64,000 nt of DNA from Ipomoea triloba. Taxonomy: Eukaryota > Streptophyta > Magnoliopsida > Solanales > Convolvulaceae. Numbering within the stretch: position 1 is the first letter of the stretch; every line of letters starts with the position of its first letter. The notes beneath the pieces were generated by a model. It made no database searches. It was not told the DNA's origin and was given only the letters and a program-made list of their open reading frames with translations. Below are positions 1 to 11,720 of this stretch, in pieces. The DNA lies in the NCBI RefSeq assembly GCF_003576645.1, contig NC_044916.1:4753932-4817931 (forward strand). The letters run 5' to 3'. The position numbers and the translations under genes were made by a program.

Positions 1-1738
1 GGGTGCAGGCGGCGGAAGTGTTGGAACAGGATCATTGACGTCGGAGATTCGCAAGGCTCGAAGGTTTTGTTGATTAGAGAAGGCTTTTTTAAAATTCTCA
101 TCCCCTACTTTGGGGCTTGCATACAAGAAAGCAGTGACAAGAATATCTTTATTATTGTTGATTGGATTTGCAGCCAGGTCTATTGCGTTTAGTGTTGCCA
201 TGGATGAACCCAAGCTGTGTCCTGTCACGGTTATGCTAACTTCCTCGTCCTTGTATAACTCAACAAGTCTTGCAACTTCTTCACGAATCTATATATATAA
301 CGAAGACAAGTCAAGTCAAACTCTATAATATAATAAAATGGAAAATTGCATTTTTTGATCCCTGAGTAATAATGATAGTAACAACTCAGTCCCTCAGTTA
401 TGGCCGTATTTGAGTTTAGTCCCTTAGTAATTTGTGAAGTGGCGAGTTTAGTCCTACTTTAACCTTCAAATTTTAAATATTTTTTAATTTTTAAGTCAAA
501 TTAATGGTTAGGGACTAACCTTGCCACTTTGCAAATAACTGAGTGACTAAACTTGGATACAGCCATAACTCAGGGACTGAATCTAAACTTAGGTATAACT
601 AAGGGACCAAAGATGCAATTTTTCATAATAAGATGCCAAAAAGACACTAAAATAAAATAAAAATAAAAATTATAAATTTAATTTCATTTTTTGTCCTAGA
701 TTTATACGTAACTGTCTACTTTTAGTTTTTTTTATCCGAACATCCTTATTTAGTCCTAGTATTATTATGAAATGATCATTTTTAGTTCTTTGTCAACAAA
801 ATCGTTGAAATTTCGTTAAATACAAGGACGTTTAGATATTCTTTATACAAAGTAAGTTGACCCACTATATTTTTTATGTTTAGTTTTTTGAAAAAATTTA
901 TAATTGAAGATCGAAATGTCTTTGTATTTAACAATATTTATACTGTTTTGTTGATAGAGGATAAAAAATGGCCATGTCCCAATAATACTAGGACAAAAAT
1001 GACTAAAAGTGGACTTTCACCTATAAATTAGGACAAAAAATGGAATTAACTCAAAATTATATATACCTGATCTCTGGCACTCAATCCATTGAGTTGAGAA
1101 TCTTGAATGCTAATGGTATACATATCGTAAAAACCCCTATGCACCAGAGGATTAGAGTTTTGGCCAAAGATTAATGGCGCATTAACAAAGGTGAATGTGA
1201 TATCAGTAATCGCCTCTGAAAGTCGGATTGTTCCCCTCCAAACAACCACAACGTCTCTTCGTCCTAAACCAACTTTTCCTTCATCCGTGGCCACAGCAAC
1301 ATATCCAATCCAGTTTGATTCCCTTAGCACTGCATCCGCTCGCGCTGGCCTCACATTATAGCCTGTATCTCCGATTGTGAATCCAGATGATGCATAAAAG
1401 TATTTGGTCACTTCATATCTGAAACATATATACAGGCAGGGTGATATATATATGGAAGTGAATAATAGAATGAAGAAAGAAATTAAAGAGAGTATTTATA
1501 TATACTTGAAAGGGTTTCCCTTGACAAGTCCTGTATTTTGAAAGAGGTTTCTCCTGGCATATCGTGATAAACCCACATTTTTGGAAGCTGGTTCGTTAAT
1601 GAAAGAATCGGTTGCGGGTGCAACCATGGTTCCGTAGTGAATGAGGTAGCGGCGGAGATCCGAATCCAAAGGCTCCAGTTGATCTTTCCAGTTATCACTC
1701 CCACTTAGAACCTTCCATCTTTCAGGAATGCCACTCAT
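1..1738 (-). CDS. Phospholipase A1-II (DAD1-like lipase), gene 1, 3' end cut by window edge
   Basis: Class II plant phospholipase A1, an alpha/beta-hydrolase expected to release sn-1 fatty acids from glycerolipids; this subgroup lacks a plastid transit peptide, so a cytosolic site is likely. Three exons on the minus strand: 1738-1506, 1418-1067 and 288 to beyond base 1. Splice sites are GT (CAA|GTATAT), CAG, CAG|GTATAT and TAG, and phases match gene 2. The start is the ATG at 1738; an upstream in-frame TTG is not a start. Exon 2 holds the VVVWRGT lipase segment and exon 3 the nucleophile elbow GHSLG, then the region of the catalytic Asp (SDVNDPVP). The His part lies outside the window. Intron 2 is about 780 bp and contains two MITEs, against 124 bp in gene 2. 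No break is seen in the visible part. Confidence 0.85.
341..624. mobile_element. Foldback MITE with 11-bp target duplication (Mutator-like)
   Basis: The ends are inverted copies of each other (GAAAATTGCAT... and ...ATGCAATTTTTC) and the arms pair along most of the length. Flanks 330-340 and 625-635 (ATAATAAAATG / ATAATAAGATG) match at 10 of 11 bases, a length typical of Mutator-like elements. It sits in intron 2 of phospholipase gene 1. Confidence 0.65.
677..1052. mobile_element. Second intronic MITE, 11-bp target duplication (Mutator-like)
   Basis: Terminal inverted arms contain the stretch TTTTTTGTCCTAGATTTAT and its complement. Flanks 666-676 and 1053-1063 (AAAATTATAAA / AAAATTATATA) match at 10 of 11 positions. 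A related element lies at 45295-45700. Inserted in the same intron of phospholipase gene 1, ending 4 bp before the exon 2 donor site. Confidence 0.65.
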
Positions 1739-1816
1739 CTTCAATTCTCTCTTTTAAAGGTATTTCTGTTTAGATGTTGTGGTGCCTGGTGGTGAAGCTA
1801 CGTGCAGATTCCTTCG

Positions 1817-1825
1817 CTTTATATA
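1817..1825 (-). promoter_or_regulatory. TATA box of phospholipase gene 1
   Basis: Minus-strand TATATAAAG lies about 80 bp upstream of the ATG at 1738. The same box is conserved 88 bp upstream of gene 2 and 100 bp upstream of the pseudogene at 50488, within otherwise diverging promoters. Confidence 0.6.
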
Positions 1826-2109
1826 CATCTTTCAGCCATGCCATTCAAATCATCCGTCGTGCAAAACACATATATAATGGAAAACGTGAGATAATTCCAA
1901 AGAAAATAAAAAATCAAGCGAAAGTGCTCGCACTCCTCGTGGGCTGCGATTTTACTGTTCATTAGACCACCTTATGATGAAAGGCGTTTTATTTATTTAA
2001 CCGCATTACAAGTTTACAACCATGTTTTCATTTAATCTATGATCAATTAATAAAAATAAATTGAAGTTACATAATATATTAATTGCAGACATATAAATTA
2101 TGTACCAGC

Positions 2110-3205
2110 CACAATTAAGAGTTAATTTCAACAAAAATTTCTTGTTTTTTTGTGTAAATTTTAAATTTAGTCACACACAATCATTTTTGTCATTTAACAA
2201 CTAGACTATCATAACTTGCACACTTTTTGTCCTTTCAATAACTTTTTTTGTGAGACTCTATTTTAACCAAGGGTATTTCCATCCTTTCAATTTTATTATT
2301 ATTATTATATTATTATTATTATTATTATTATTTTCTCAATGAGTTAATTCAAGTCGATGTCCCTTGTCTCTAATGGCAATTCGAAATTTGGTCCCAAATA
2401 ATCATTTTTGCCATTTAACAACCCATGCTATCATATTTTAGATACTTTTGGTCATTTTGATTACTTTTTTTTTTTTTTTTTTGGTGAAACACTATTTTAG
2501 GCAATGATATTTTTGTATCTTCAATTTTTTTTCCATTTTTCTGCAATGATTCTTTTCACTTATTTTCGTCTCTTCTGCCGTGGGTTGCACCATCTCCTTC
2601 ACCTGGCTCGTCCTCATCTCTTTCAACCAAACCCCAAATCATCATTAGTCAATGGCAATGCCGAGTACGTGAGGACCTTCGGGTGCGGGGAAATCATTTT
2701 GCAACACAATTAGAAAGCTCAAGATGTCGCCACCTGGTTGGCTTTAGTTTGACAATTATTGTTTTAGTCTCTAAACCCTAAACCCTAAAAAATAAAAAAA
2801 AAATAAAAAAAAATAAAAACTTCTTCTTTGAAATCGGAAAATACCATTTCCTAAAATAGGATTTCACTAAAAAAAGACATCAGAAGGACTAAAAGTGTCC
2901 AAAATATGATAGCCTAGGGTGTTAAATGACAAAAACAATTATCTAGAACTAAATTTGAAATCGTCACCAAAGACAAGGGAGTGAGGGACCTCCACTGGAA
3001 TTAACTCATTGGAAAAATAATTTAAAAAATTTGAAGAGATGAAAATAACCTTGCCTAAAATAGGGTTTTACCAAAAATGTCATTGAAATGTTCAAAAGTG
3101 TCCAATATAAAACATTCTAGTGTGTTAAATGGTAAAAACGATAGTCTGAGATAAAATTTGAAAATGCTACCAAAAACGAAGAACCTCCGCTAGAATTAAC
3201 TCTAT
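2110..3205. repeat. Concentric (nested) inverted-repeat foldback element
   Basis: An inner pair of arms (about 2336-2520 and 2830-3013, bounded by AATGAGTTAATTC / GAATTAACTCATT) sits inside an outer pair (about 2115-2300 and 3040-3203, ending GAATTAACTCT). All four arms are related: each has the phrases for 'ATTTAACA', 'GGACAC/TTTTGGTC' and 'CCTATTTTAGGCAA'. The centre (2525-2830) is unrelated, slightly GC-richer and holds two telomere-like CCCTAAA units. No coding capacity is seen. Confidence 0.6.
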
Positions 3206-3442
3206 TTGTTAAATATTTTATTTGAACTATTTTGTTATTAGAAGTTCTTTTATTTTCTTTGCTTTTAAAAATTTATAAATAATGGATTAATAGAAGTTAT
3301 AAAATATTTGTAAGTGTTTATTCAATGTCTCACCGTACCATGGATAAAAATAATGAAGTTGAGAATGTCGATGTTGAGGAAGAAGTAGAAGAATAATTTT
3401 ATGATATATTATAACATTTTTTGTATACAAATATAAATAATA

Positions 3443-3698
3443 TTCCCTCCATCCCATTTTATATGTCTGGTTCGGTTAACGAGGCTTAGCTGAAGTTATT
3501 TTTAATCCATTTTTCATAATATTAAGTTTAGTAGTATTATACAAAATTTATATATTTAGAAACTACACAAAAAGTACTATTAAACACAAAAAATAAAATT
3601 TAAAAACATGTAAAAAAATACTAAAAAATGAACAAAGAAGAAAGAGTTAGTTTGACCAATAAATAGTAAGTAGGACAAATAAAATGGGACAGATGGAA
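3443..3698. mobile_element. Stowaway-type MITE
   Basis: Starts TTCCCTCCATCCCATTTTA and ends in the inverted form TAAAATGGGACAGATGGAA, flanked by TA on both sides. This is the common plant 'CTCCCTCCGTCCC' Stowaway (Tc1/mariner) family. A second copy is at 46431-46675. Confidence 0.8.
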
Positions 3699-4017
3699 TA
3701 AGAATCAAAGTCATTAACTTTGTAATGACGTATTAAGTTTTGAAGTTTAATTACTTTTGTAGATTCTTTAAAATAAAATAAAAGTTCATAAAAGTCTATA
3801 AATATTTTTTATATAAACTTTTATTCTCTTACAAAGTTTACAAAAGTACGTTTAGAACGAATCTATTAAAGTAGTCATCATGGGTTTTTAAAAAATCTAT
3901 CATTTTAAAAGTTTTTAAAACTCTACAAAAGTAATATAATAATTGAATACATCCCCCAAAAGTATGCATACACTTATAAATTTAAGACAAAAATATAATT
4001 AACTCGACTAAATTGTA

Positions 4018-4140
4018 ATCGTTTCGACTCTTTTTCCATTCGAGCCGACTCCTTGTACTCCAAGCCAGCTCTTTTCCCTTCGAGCCGACTCTTTTCAATC
4101 CAAGCCGACTCCTCTCCCTTCAAGCCGACTCCTTGCACTT
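4018..4140. repeat. Short degenerate tandem repeat, about 20-bp unit
   Basis: Roughly six copies of a unit like TTCGAGCCGACTCCTTTCCC, with alternating CGAGCC / CAAGCC. It is much more GC-rich than its surroundings. No promoter or gene is associated with it. Confidence 0.6.
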
Positions 4141-4194
4141 TAATTTTGGTGAAACTGTGTATATTAACCTTTCATGCTAGGGCTCACACACATC

Positions 4195-4274
<80 letters not shown>

Positions 4275-4856
4275 GCTTTTCACAAGCTACGTGTTCAAAT
4301 CCCTAGCTAGGTGCTTAATCCCCAAAAAAAAAAAAAAAAAAAAAAAAAACGTGAGATCCCAAAGAAGAAAAAGACAAACAAAAGCAATTAAGTATTTTCT
4401 ATGGGCATAGAAAATTATGGATAAGTTTGTGCTCTTAATTTTCTAATGCCCTCGCGCTGCTCGCTGCGAATTTTGCCAATTTTGCGAATACGTAGCGGTG
4501 GGCGGCCGGTGGATGATAACGATTTGCACTAGTACGCCTATTGCCTAAAACCTTAATTTATTAATAATCATAATACGCATCAATAATTTTTGAATTTTGA
4601 AATTAAAACATTTTGTCTGTTCTAGTGTCACCTTTGTTTTATCATAATTAAAATTTACATTACACTTATTATTTTATATCAACACCTCTCCACAAAACAT
4701 GCATGTGCATTTCAAGTCTCTGATTATTTTTGTTCCCAGAATATAACGTGAATAATTGCGTCGGCATCAAATGAATGTAAATTATTTCAAATATTTCGTT
4801 GTCTTATGAGGAGTCATGATTAGGAAATAGGAATTAGGATATAATTTTTACTATAG
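4140..4856. repeat. Left copy of a segmental duplication shared with about 14.15-15.36 kb
   Basis: From 4362 the sequence closely matches 14726 onward, through AAAGCAATTAAGTATTTTCT, the GGGCGGCCGGTGGATGATAA segment and the motif ATCATAATTAAAATT. Small indels separate the copies. Together with the phospholipase genes this indicates a tandem duplication with a period near 10 kb. There is no gene in either copy. Confidence 0.65.
4195..4350. repeat. (AAT)n microsatellite followed by a poly(A) run
   Basis: About 26 AAT units (4195-4273), one interruption, then a tRNA-B-box-like GTGTTCAAATCCCTAGCT and a 26-base A run at 4323-4350. The order B-box-like sequence then poly(A) resembles a SINE 3' end, but no A box is seen. 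A homologous copy flanks the gap at 14.2-14.7 kb. Confidence 0.5.
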
Positions 4857-5378
<522 letters not shown>

Positions 5379-5694
5379 ATTGCTTGACTTGATTAAACAA
5401 TTTGATAACTATTAGCTGTTTGATTTGGTTAAACAATTCGTATGGTGTTTGATTAACTAGCTTTTGTAACATTTTATTGCTCCAAAATGCTAAAATTAAA
5501 AAAGAAATAGCTGTTTTTATCAGTTTTTTTATAATGTCATTTTGCATGTAATCAACTTATAACTTGTAAAAGTGAAAATTTTCAATTGTATATATTCAAA
5601 ATTCAAAGTATCGGTTACAAGTAGTAGTATGTATTAAACGACCTGAGAAAGAGTACAATCTCTGTATGTAAGAAGTCATTTGATTCTCTACTAG

Positions 5695-6330
5695 ATGTAT
5701 GCCGATTGGAAGTGTGCAGAGAATTGGAGGTGTGTTGAGTTCAGATTATGCTGAACTATAAGTATGCCGAGTTGGGACGTATGCCGAGCTCGGAGTATGC
5801 TGAACTGGAAGTATGCCAAGTTCGGAGTATGCCGAGTTCAGAGTATTCTGAACTGGAAGTATGACGTATTCCTTAGTGCAGATATGTTGCGGATGTGTTC
5901 CTCGGTGCAGAGTATGCTGAACTGGAAGTATGATGTATGCCGAGCTCAGAGTATGCTGAACTGGAAGTATGCCGAGTTCGGAGTATGCTAAGTCAAACGT
6001 ATGCTGAGTTCCGAGTTCGAAGTATGCCGAGTCGAACGTATGCTGAGTTCGACGTATGCTGAACTGGAAGTATGACGTATTCCTCGGTGCAGATATACTA
6101 CGAGTGTGTTCTTCGGCGCAGAGTATACATGCTGAACTGGAAGTATGACGTATGTTGAGTTGGACTATGCCGAGCTCAGAGTATGCTGAACTGGAAGTAT
6201 GCCGAGTTCGGAGTATGCCGAGTCGGACGTATGCCGAGTTGGATGTATGCCGAGTTCAGAGTATGTTGAACTAGAAGTATGACGTATTCCTCGGTGCAGA
6301 TATACTGCGAGTGTGTTCCTCGGCGCAGAG
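5695..6330. repeat. Degenerate minisatellite (GTATGCCGAGTTCGGA-type units)
   Basis: Many imperfect units of 16-20 bp such as GTATGCCGAGTTCGGA and GTATGCTGAACTGGAA, organised in longer units that include CGTATTCCTCGGTGCAGATA and TGTGTTCCTCGGCGCAGA. The array continues after two insertions, at 7049-7151 and 8587-8660, so the three parts were once one array of about 0.8 kb. No coding frame is credible. Confidence 0.8.
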
Positions 6331-7048
6331 CAAGGTTGAAAAAGACGCTAGGCGGCCCCTAGGCGCCCGATTTATATACATATGTATTTTTTTTTTTAAT
6401 TTCTTCTTGTATGGGACTTTTGGTTGCCTTCCCTTCCCTTCCCTTCCCAAGACTCCAATTCCCAAGAGTGCACTTGTCGCACTTGTCACGTAAAAGGCAG
6501 AAGTAATTAAATATTTAAAGCATTATCTCCAGGAGTCATCTCCCATGTCAGTCACAACTCACATGAGTCACATCTCTCTCTCTCTTTTGTTATTTTTGAG
6601 ACAGTGAAACTCATCTCATCACTTATTCCGTCGCAATTAAAGCATCCCAAGACTCATCTCCCAAGTATAACACCTGTGAGGCCATGACCCAGCACTCCAA
6701 CAGAGAAACAAATCGACAGCAGCAGATGCGGAAGTGGAGGATAACGGGGACGGCGGCGGCGAACGGCGACGACGGAGGTGGAGGCGGAGGCGGAGGCGAG
6801 CGGCGACGACAAAGGAGGCTGAGGCGACCGGCAGAAGCTGAGGCTAAGGCGACCGGCGGAGGCTGAGGCTAAGGCATCGGCGGAGGGAGGGGCTGAGACG
6901 GGTTCTGATGGCTGATGAGTTTGCGAAAAGAAAAAAAAAAGGGTGGGGGGCTTGAGACGGGGCGGCCGGCTGCGGAGGAGGCCGACTCCGGCTTTCCTCG
7001 ACGCGGCCGGGCGCCGCCTAGCGCCTAGGCGCGATTTTTGCAACCTTG
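6331..7048. mobile_element. Non-autonomous hAT-like transposon, CTAGGCG family
   Basis: Termini CAAGGTTG...CAACCTTG are perfect inverted repeats, followed inward by imperfect inverted CTAGGCG-rich sequence. The flanking octamers 6323-6330 and 7049-7056 are both GCGCAGAG, an exact 8-bp target duplication typical of hAT elements. The interior is GC-rich with GGCGG runs (6750-6890). The frames in it show no transposase motif. A related element is at 59758-60302. Confidence 0.85.
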
Positions 7049-7151
7049 GCGCAGAGTATGCTGAACTGGAAGTATGACGTATTCGTCGGCGCAGATATAC
7101 TGCGGGTGTGTTCCTTGACGCAGAGTATGCTGAACTAGAAGTATGACGTAT

Positions 7152-8586
7152 TGATAAGTGCAAAAGATGCCATCTTTATAAGGTCATTATCGGATCGTCT
7201 TGTGCACAAGTGAAAGCTTTTATGTTTGATTTGCCCCTTTATTGCATTAGAATGCTTTATATTGTCTTTAGTACCCGTTCCACACTTTACCGATTGTTTT
7301 GTAGGTAAAACGAAGTGTTTAAAGACAGGAAATGGCGATATTTCGAAGAAGAACTCACAAACCGAAGTTGGAAGGCAAAATAGGCCTTGGAAGCGCTCTG
7401 GACGCGCGTCCAAATCGGCGTCCGAAAAAATGCCCGCAGAAGTTTGAAAATCAGAGCAAACTTCAGAGAGGTCTCTGATGGACGCCGGGGCGGACGCATG
7501 CGTCCACCCCGCGTCCATCAGAGGGCCGAAAAAGTCTTGCGGCCGTAAATTCGGATGCGGGGCGGACGCCCGCGTCCGGTCGCGCGCTGTACCGCGCTCG
7601 ACTGGACGCGAGGCCGGACGCACGTCCGGCCTGCGTCCAGCGGTTCGGCCAGTCCATTTTGGGCGCGATTTTTGGGTTAAAAACAGAGTTAGCCTAGAGA
7701 GATCACTCCACATTGCAATTCTTAGTTTAGATTAGAATTAGAGAAGAATTCCATTGGTGCAAGATTGTGATCTACATTCAAGTTCAAGATTAAAGTTCAA
7801 TTTCAAGTTCAAGTTCAAATTCAAAGTTCAATTCCTAGCTAAGTCTTCCTTTTAATTTCTTGTCATTACTTTTACCTTTTGCTATTTCAATTCCAAGTAT
7901 GATTAGATAGATCTTTGTGGATTTGGATTGAGCAATGTTGTATGGATATTCTTGAGCTTTGAATTGATCAATTAGGTTTTGCAATTGCTTTGATTATGAG
8001 TTTGATTGTGTGAATGGTGATCTTCTTTGACTCTTGTGTGGGAATGATCAACCTATATGAGAGATGTTTGGAGAAGGAGTCTCACTTATGAGAGTAAGGT
8101 TACTCCTTAGCCTAGCCTAGCACATTTCCCTCTCACCTTTGAGAAAAGGGAGAAGTGGAAGATAAGAGGCACATAACGTGTTTGACGAAATGCCTCTCCT
8201 AGCCTAGTGATCACAAGGATGACATTACGGTCTAAGGAGTGAGTCCATTGACCACGAGAGTGGCGGTGGTGTTGGTGACCTTGTCTCATTTTCATTATCT
8301 AAGTGTTGCTAGCCTAATATCTTAGGAAATCAAGGATACCTATATGAGTTGCAAGATCCAAATCCTCCTTTCCAATTGATTGTTTCCTTTGTTTGTTCCT
8401 TATTTTCATGATGTTTCATGTGCATTTTCTTACTATGTTTGGGTTAGCTTTCAAACACTAAACACTCTTGTGCTTAATCCCCTTACCGCTTGAATTCCTC
8501 CTTGCCATCCTTTGAGAACGATACTCGGAAATCTTTCCGTTTTACCACCTACCTCTTTCCATCCACCGCGAAAACTACACCCATCA
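7152..8586 (+). mobile_element. Solo LTR of the same retrotransposon family as 19704-39808
   Basis: Begins TGATAAGTGCAAAAGATGC, the same start as the LTRs of the large element, and ends ...AACTACACCCATCA. It is flanked by exact 5-bp duplications CGTAT (7147-7151 and 8587-8591) inside the minisatellite. It carries about four GGACGC inverted-repeat modules (7396-7650) followed by GGGTTAAAAA (7673-7682) as a possible TATA box. The segment with CCACGAGAGTGGCGGTGG matches the other LTRs. Unequal recombination of a complete element is the usual origin of a solo LTR. Confidence 0.9.
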
Positions 8587-8689
8587 CGTATTCTCGTCGA
8601 CGTAGATATACTGCGGGTGTGTTCCTCGGCGCAAATATACTGTAGACGCGTTCTAGACGATATCCCGACGAGATGCAGATCTTCCGAGC

Positions 8690-9240
8690 TTCAATGTCTT
8701 CGATGGGTGATTTAAGATGTCAAATGAGGGCTCTATTTATAAGGGAAAATGTAACCACTATCACTCAACAAACTCCCTAAACATTTATCTAACTTAATTA
8801 GTTAATTAATTAAGAAAATGAACCTGGCCAAAATCAAGTCCAGGTTCAAGATTAAATCATCTAATTCAAATTCGAATTAAATTATAATTATAAAATTTAA
8901 ATAAATTATATTTAAAATATAATTATAATTAAATTTAAATATGAATTGAGATTGGACCAATTAATTAATTAATTCAATAACCCAAAATAAGTTTAATTGG
9001 GCTAATTAAATCAATTTAATTATCATGGTCCAATAATTAATTCAAAAATCAATCCTGAAATTAGGTCCAATAATTATTTAGTCGACCCATTTTCGGTCTC
9101 GAATTTTCTGTGTCTACGTAACTAATTTACCAAATATTTTTCTACAATCAACTAATGTTATCCACTACTCAAACCCGTTAATCCAATCAACAGGTATTTA
9201 CCAAACACTCCACATCATATGGTTCACAATTAAATCCCTT
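8690..9240 (-). repeat. LTR-like sequence with a TATA box, minus strand (uncertain)
   Basis: Minus-strand CCCTTATAAATAGAG (8731-8745) is a good TATA context. Upstream of it is AT-rich sequence with ATTAATTAATTAATTC palindromes, as in many plant LTR U3 regions. The minisatellite lies downstream and could be the transcribed part of such an LTR. No LTR ends or protein-coding remnants were identified. Confidence 0.35.
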
Positions 9241-9269
9241 AATGCACATACCTATTTGTTTTAAAATCA

Positions 9270-9485
9270 ATTAATGGGGTTAAGTTGCGTTTCCAACCGT
9301 GAAACTCAGTTGAATTGATTAACCTAATTAATGGGGTTAAGTTGCGTTTCCAACCGTGAAACTCAGTTGAATTGATTAACCTAATTAGTTTCCAACCGTG
9401 AAACTCAGTTGAATTGATTAACCTAATTAATGGGGTTAAGTTGCGTTTCCAACCGTGAAACTCAGTTGAATTGATTAACCTAATC
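9270..9485. repeat. Tandem repeat of 57 bp with one 42-bp step
   Basis: Units starting ATGGGGTTAAGTTGCG occur at 9274, 9331 and 9430. The step 9346 to 9388 is exactly 42 bp, matching the artefact signature seen elsewhere in the window; the 57-bp step may be genuine. Confidence 0.75.
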
Positions 9486-9916
9486 TTCATCCCAATTTGC
9501 ATATCTAGGCACAAACCCAGAAATTTAGGTTTCCCCCAGGTGATGGCAGGTGTTTATGTTGAAAGGTAGGAATAGGCAAAAACAGCTAGAAAGAAGATTA
9601 TTCAAAGTAAACAATCCCAGATTTGAGTAGCAAATTAAATTAAAAAGTTTTGTTAAGCAGGAACAAAGCAAAGTAAAAGCATGTCGATCAAGTCTGATCT
9701 TTTATTATTATATACATTGCTGAAAAGAGCTGAGATGATTGAAACATAATAATTCAAATACAAGCTAACAAACCTCACACGCATTGGACTAGACAGCTAG
9801 CCACAAGCGGCTACTTGCCTCAGCTCCAATTTTATTCAAACCAAACAGAATAATTATAGAAAGGTCTTCATGAACCTAGAGAAGACTTAGTTTTATTCAA
9901 ACACACATGCATAGTT

Positions 9917-11313
9917 TTATTCATCTGGCTCATGATCGTCAAGGATATAATTCCCATCGTCCTGCTGAACCATTCCTTTATCCTTTATGTTAAACCATGC
10001 TATTGGTATACGATTCTCGTCTTTCAAAGCATCCTGATACTTATTAACTTTGGCAAGATCAAAGTCTCCCTTACGCTCAAACGCTCCTTCAGGCGTCTGG
10101 TATAAGTCAATTCCATGCAAATAAAGCATCAAGTCGTGATAGTTGAGGCCCTCAGGCTTCAAATAGTTGGATTTCTTGGATTCAATCGCCAAACCCACCC
10201 CCACATCTACGTAATCTATTTTTGATTCTTCGGTTTCACCAACTCCCCATCCATACGGCGGAACTAATGGAACAGGATCATTGACGTCGGAGATTCGCAA
10301 GACACGAAGGTTTTGTTGATTAGAAATGGCATTTTTAAAATTCTCATCCCCTACTTTGGGGCTTGCATACAAGAAAGCAGTGATAGGAATATCTTTATTA
10401 TTGTTGATTGGATTGAAAGCCAGGTCTGTTGCGTTCAGTGTTGCCATGGATGAACCCAAGCTGTGTCCTGTCACGGTTATGCTAATTTCCTCGTCCTTGT
10501 ATAACTCAACAAGTCTTGCAACTTCTTCACGAATCTATATATATAACAAACAGCTATCAGCTAACACATTTTTATAATCAGCTAATGTTATCAGCTAATC
10601 ATACCCTCTAACTGAATCAGCTATCAGCTAATTTACCAAACAGGGTTTATATAATTACCTGATCTCTGGCACTGGTTGCATTGAGGGGAGAATCTTGAAT
10701 GGCGGAGGTGTACATATAGTACCAACCCATATGCACGAGAGGATCAGAGTTTTGGCCAAAGATTAATGGCGCATTAACAAAAAGGAATATGATATTAGTA
10801 ATCCACTCGAAGGGTCGGATTGTTCCCCTCCAAACAACCAGAATGTCTCTTCGTCCTAAAGCAGCTTTTCCTTCATCCGTGGCCACAGCAACGTATCCAA
10901 TCCAATTCGATTCCGAAAGAGTATACCCTAGAGCGTCGAGTGATAATTGAGATGGTGCATAAAAGTATTTGGTCACTTCATATCTGAAACAGTAAAAAAC
11001 CAGTATTTATACTTGAAAGGAACTCATGAATGATTGAATGAAGAAAGAAATTAAAGAGAGTATTTATTTATTTATACTTGAAAGGGTTTCCCTTCACAAG
11101 TCCTGTGTTTTGAAAGAGGTTTCTCCTGGCGTATCGCGGCAATCCCACATTTTTGGAAGCTGGTTCGTTTATGAAAGCATCGCCTACGGGTTCAATCATG
11201 GTTCCGTAGTGAATGAGGTAGCGGCGGAGATCCGAATCCAAAGGCTCCAGTAGATCTTTCCAGTGATCACTCCCACTTAGAACCTTCCAACCATGGTTCC
11301 CAGTCCCACTCAT
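9917..11313 (-). CDS. Phospholipase A1-II (DAD1-like lipase), gene 2, complete
   Basis: Three exons: 11313-11078, 10983-10659, 10534-9917, giving 392 residues, close to the 400 or so usual for class II plant PLA1. Splice junctions are CAA|GTATAA, TTTCAG|A, CAG|GTAATT and TATAG|ATT, and the frame is kept throughout. The product should hydrolyse the sn-1 acyl bond of glycerolipids. Features in order: N-terminal WKVLSGSDHWKDLLEPLD, the family's start; VVWRGTIRP; nucleophile elbow GHSLGSS; YASPKVGD; acid loop ISDVNDPVP; C-terminal YHDLMLYLHG with the likely catalytic His; and an acidic tail. No signal or transit peptide is evident. TATA box at 11401-11409. It is the intact paralogue of the gene at 1-1738 and the pseudogene at 50488. 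Confidence 0.92.
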
Positions 11314-11400
11314 CTTCAATTCTCTCTCTCTTTCTCTTCTTTTTTAATTTCTGTTGTTGTGAAGTTGTAAGTGGTGCTGAAACTCCCACACTTACTCCTC

Positions 11401-11409
11401 CTTTATATA
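11401..11409 (-). promoter_or_regulatory. TATA box of phospholipase gene 2
   Basis: Minus-strand TATATAAAG, 88 bp upstream of the ATG at 11313, as in the other copies of the gene. Confidence 0.6.
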
Positions 11410-11469
11410 CACATCGCCCATTACGCTCGCGCTCCTCGTGCCCGCGAATTTTATTGATCATAAGACGAT

Positions 11470-11720
11470 GAAAGGCAAATTATTATATGGTCCTATGGAT
11501 TATAAAAAAAAAAAATGTATTTTAATATACTAAAAGTACATTATTTGTATACTGGATGTGGATTATACAAAATAATGTATTAAGATAATATACTTTTATT
11601 TTTAACATATTAAATTACATTATTTGATAGTTTACAAAATAATGTACCTTCGATATTTAAATAATGTAATTTATGTATATAAATAATGAACTTTAATTTT
11701 TATTTATGGTCAACCCAATA
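11470..11720. repeat. AT-rich foldback sequence, possible MITE
   Basis: Starts ATTATATGGTCCTATGG and ends near TTTATGGTCAACCCAATAATG, with inverted internal phrases around AATGTA / TACATT. It resembles the GGACCATGG family found further right, but no target duplication was found. Confidence 0.35.

Noticed and set aside
2770..2792. Interstitial telomere repeat CCCTAAACCCTAAA
   Set aside because: Only two units, which is common by chance or as a telo-box; no longer array.
6654..7163. Ser/Arg/Ala-rich frames within the hAT element
   Set aside because: They follow from GC-rich repeats, overlap on both strands and show no domain.
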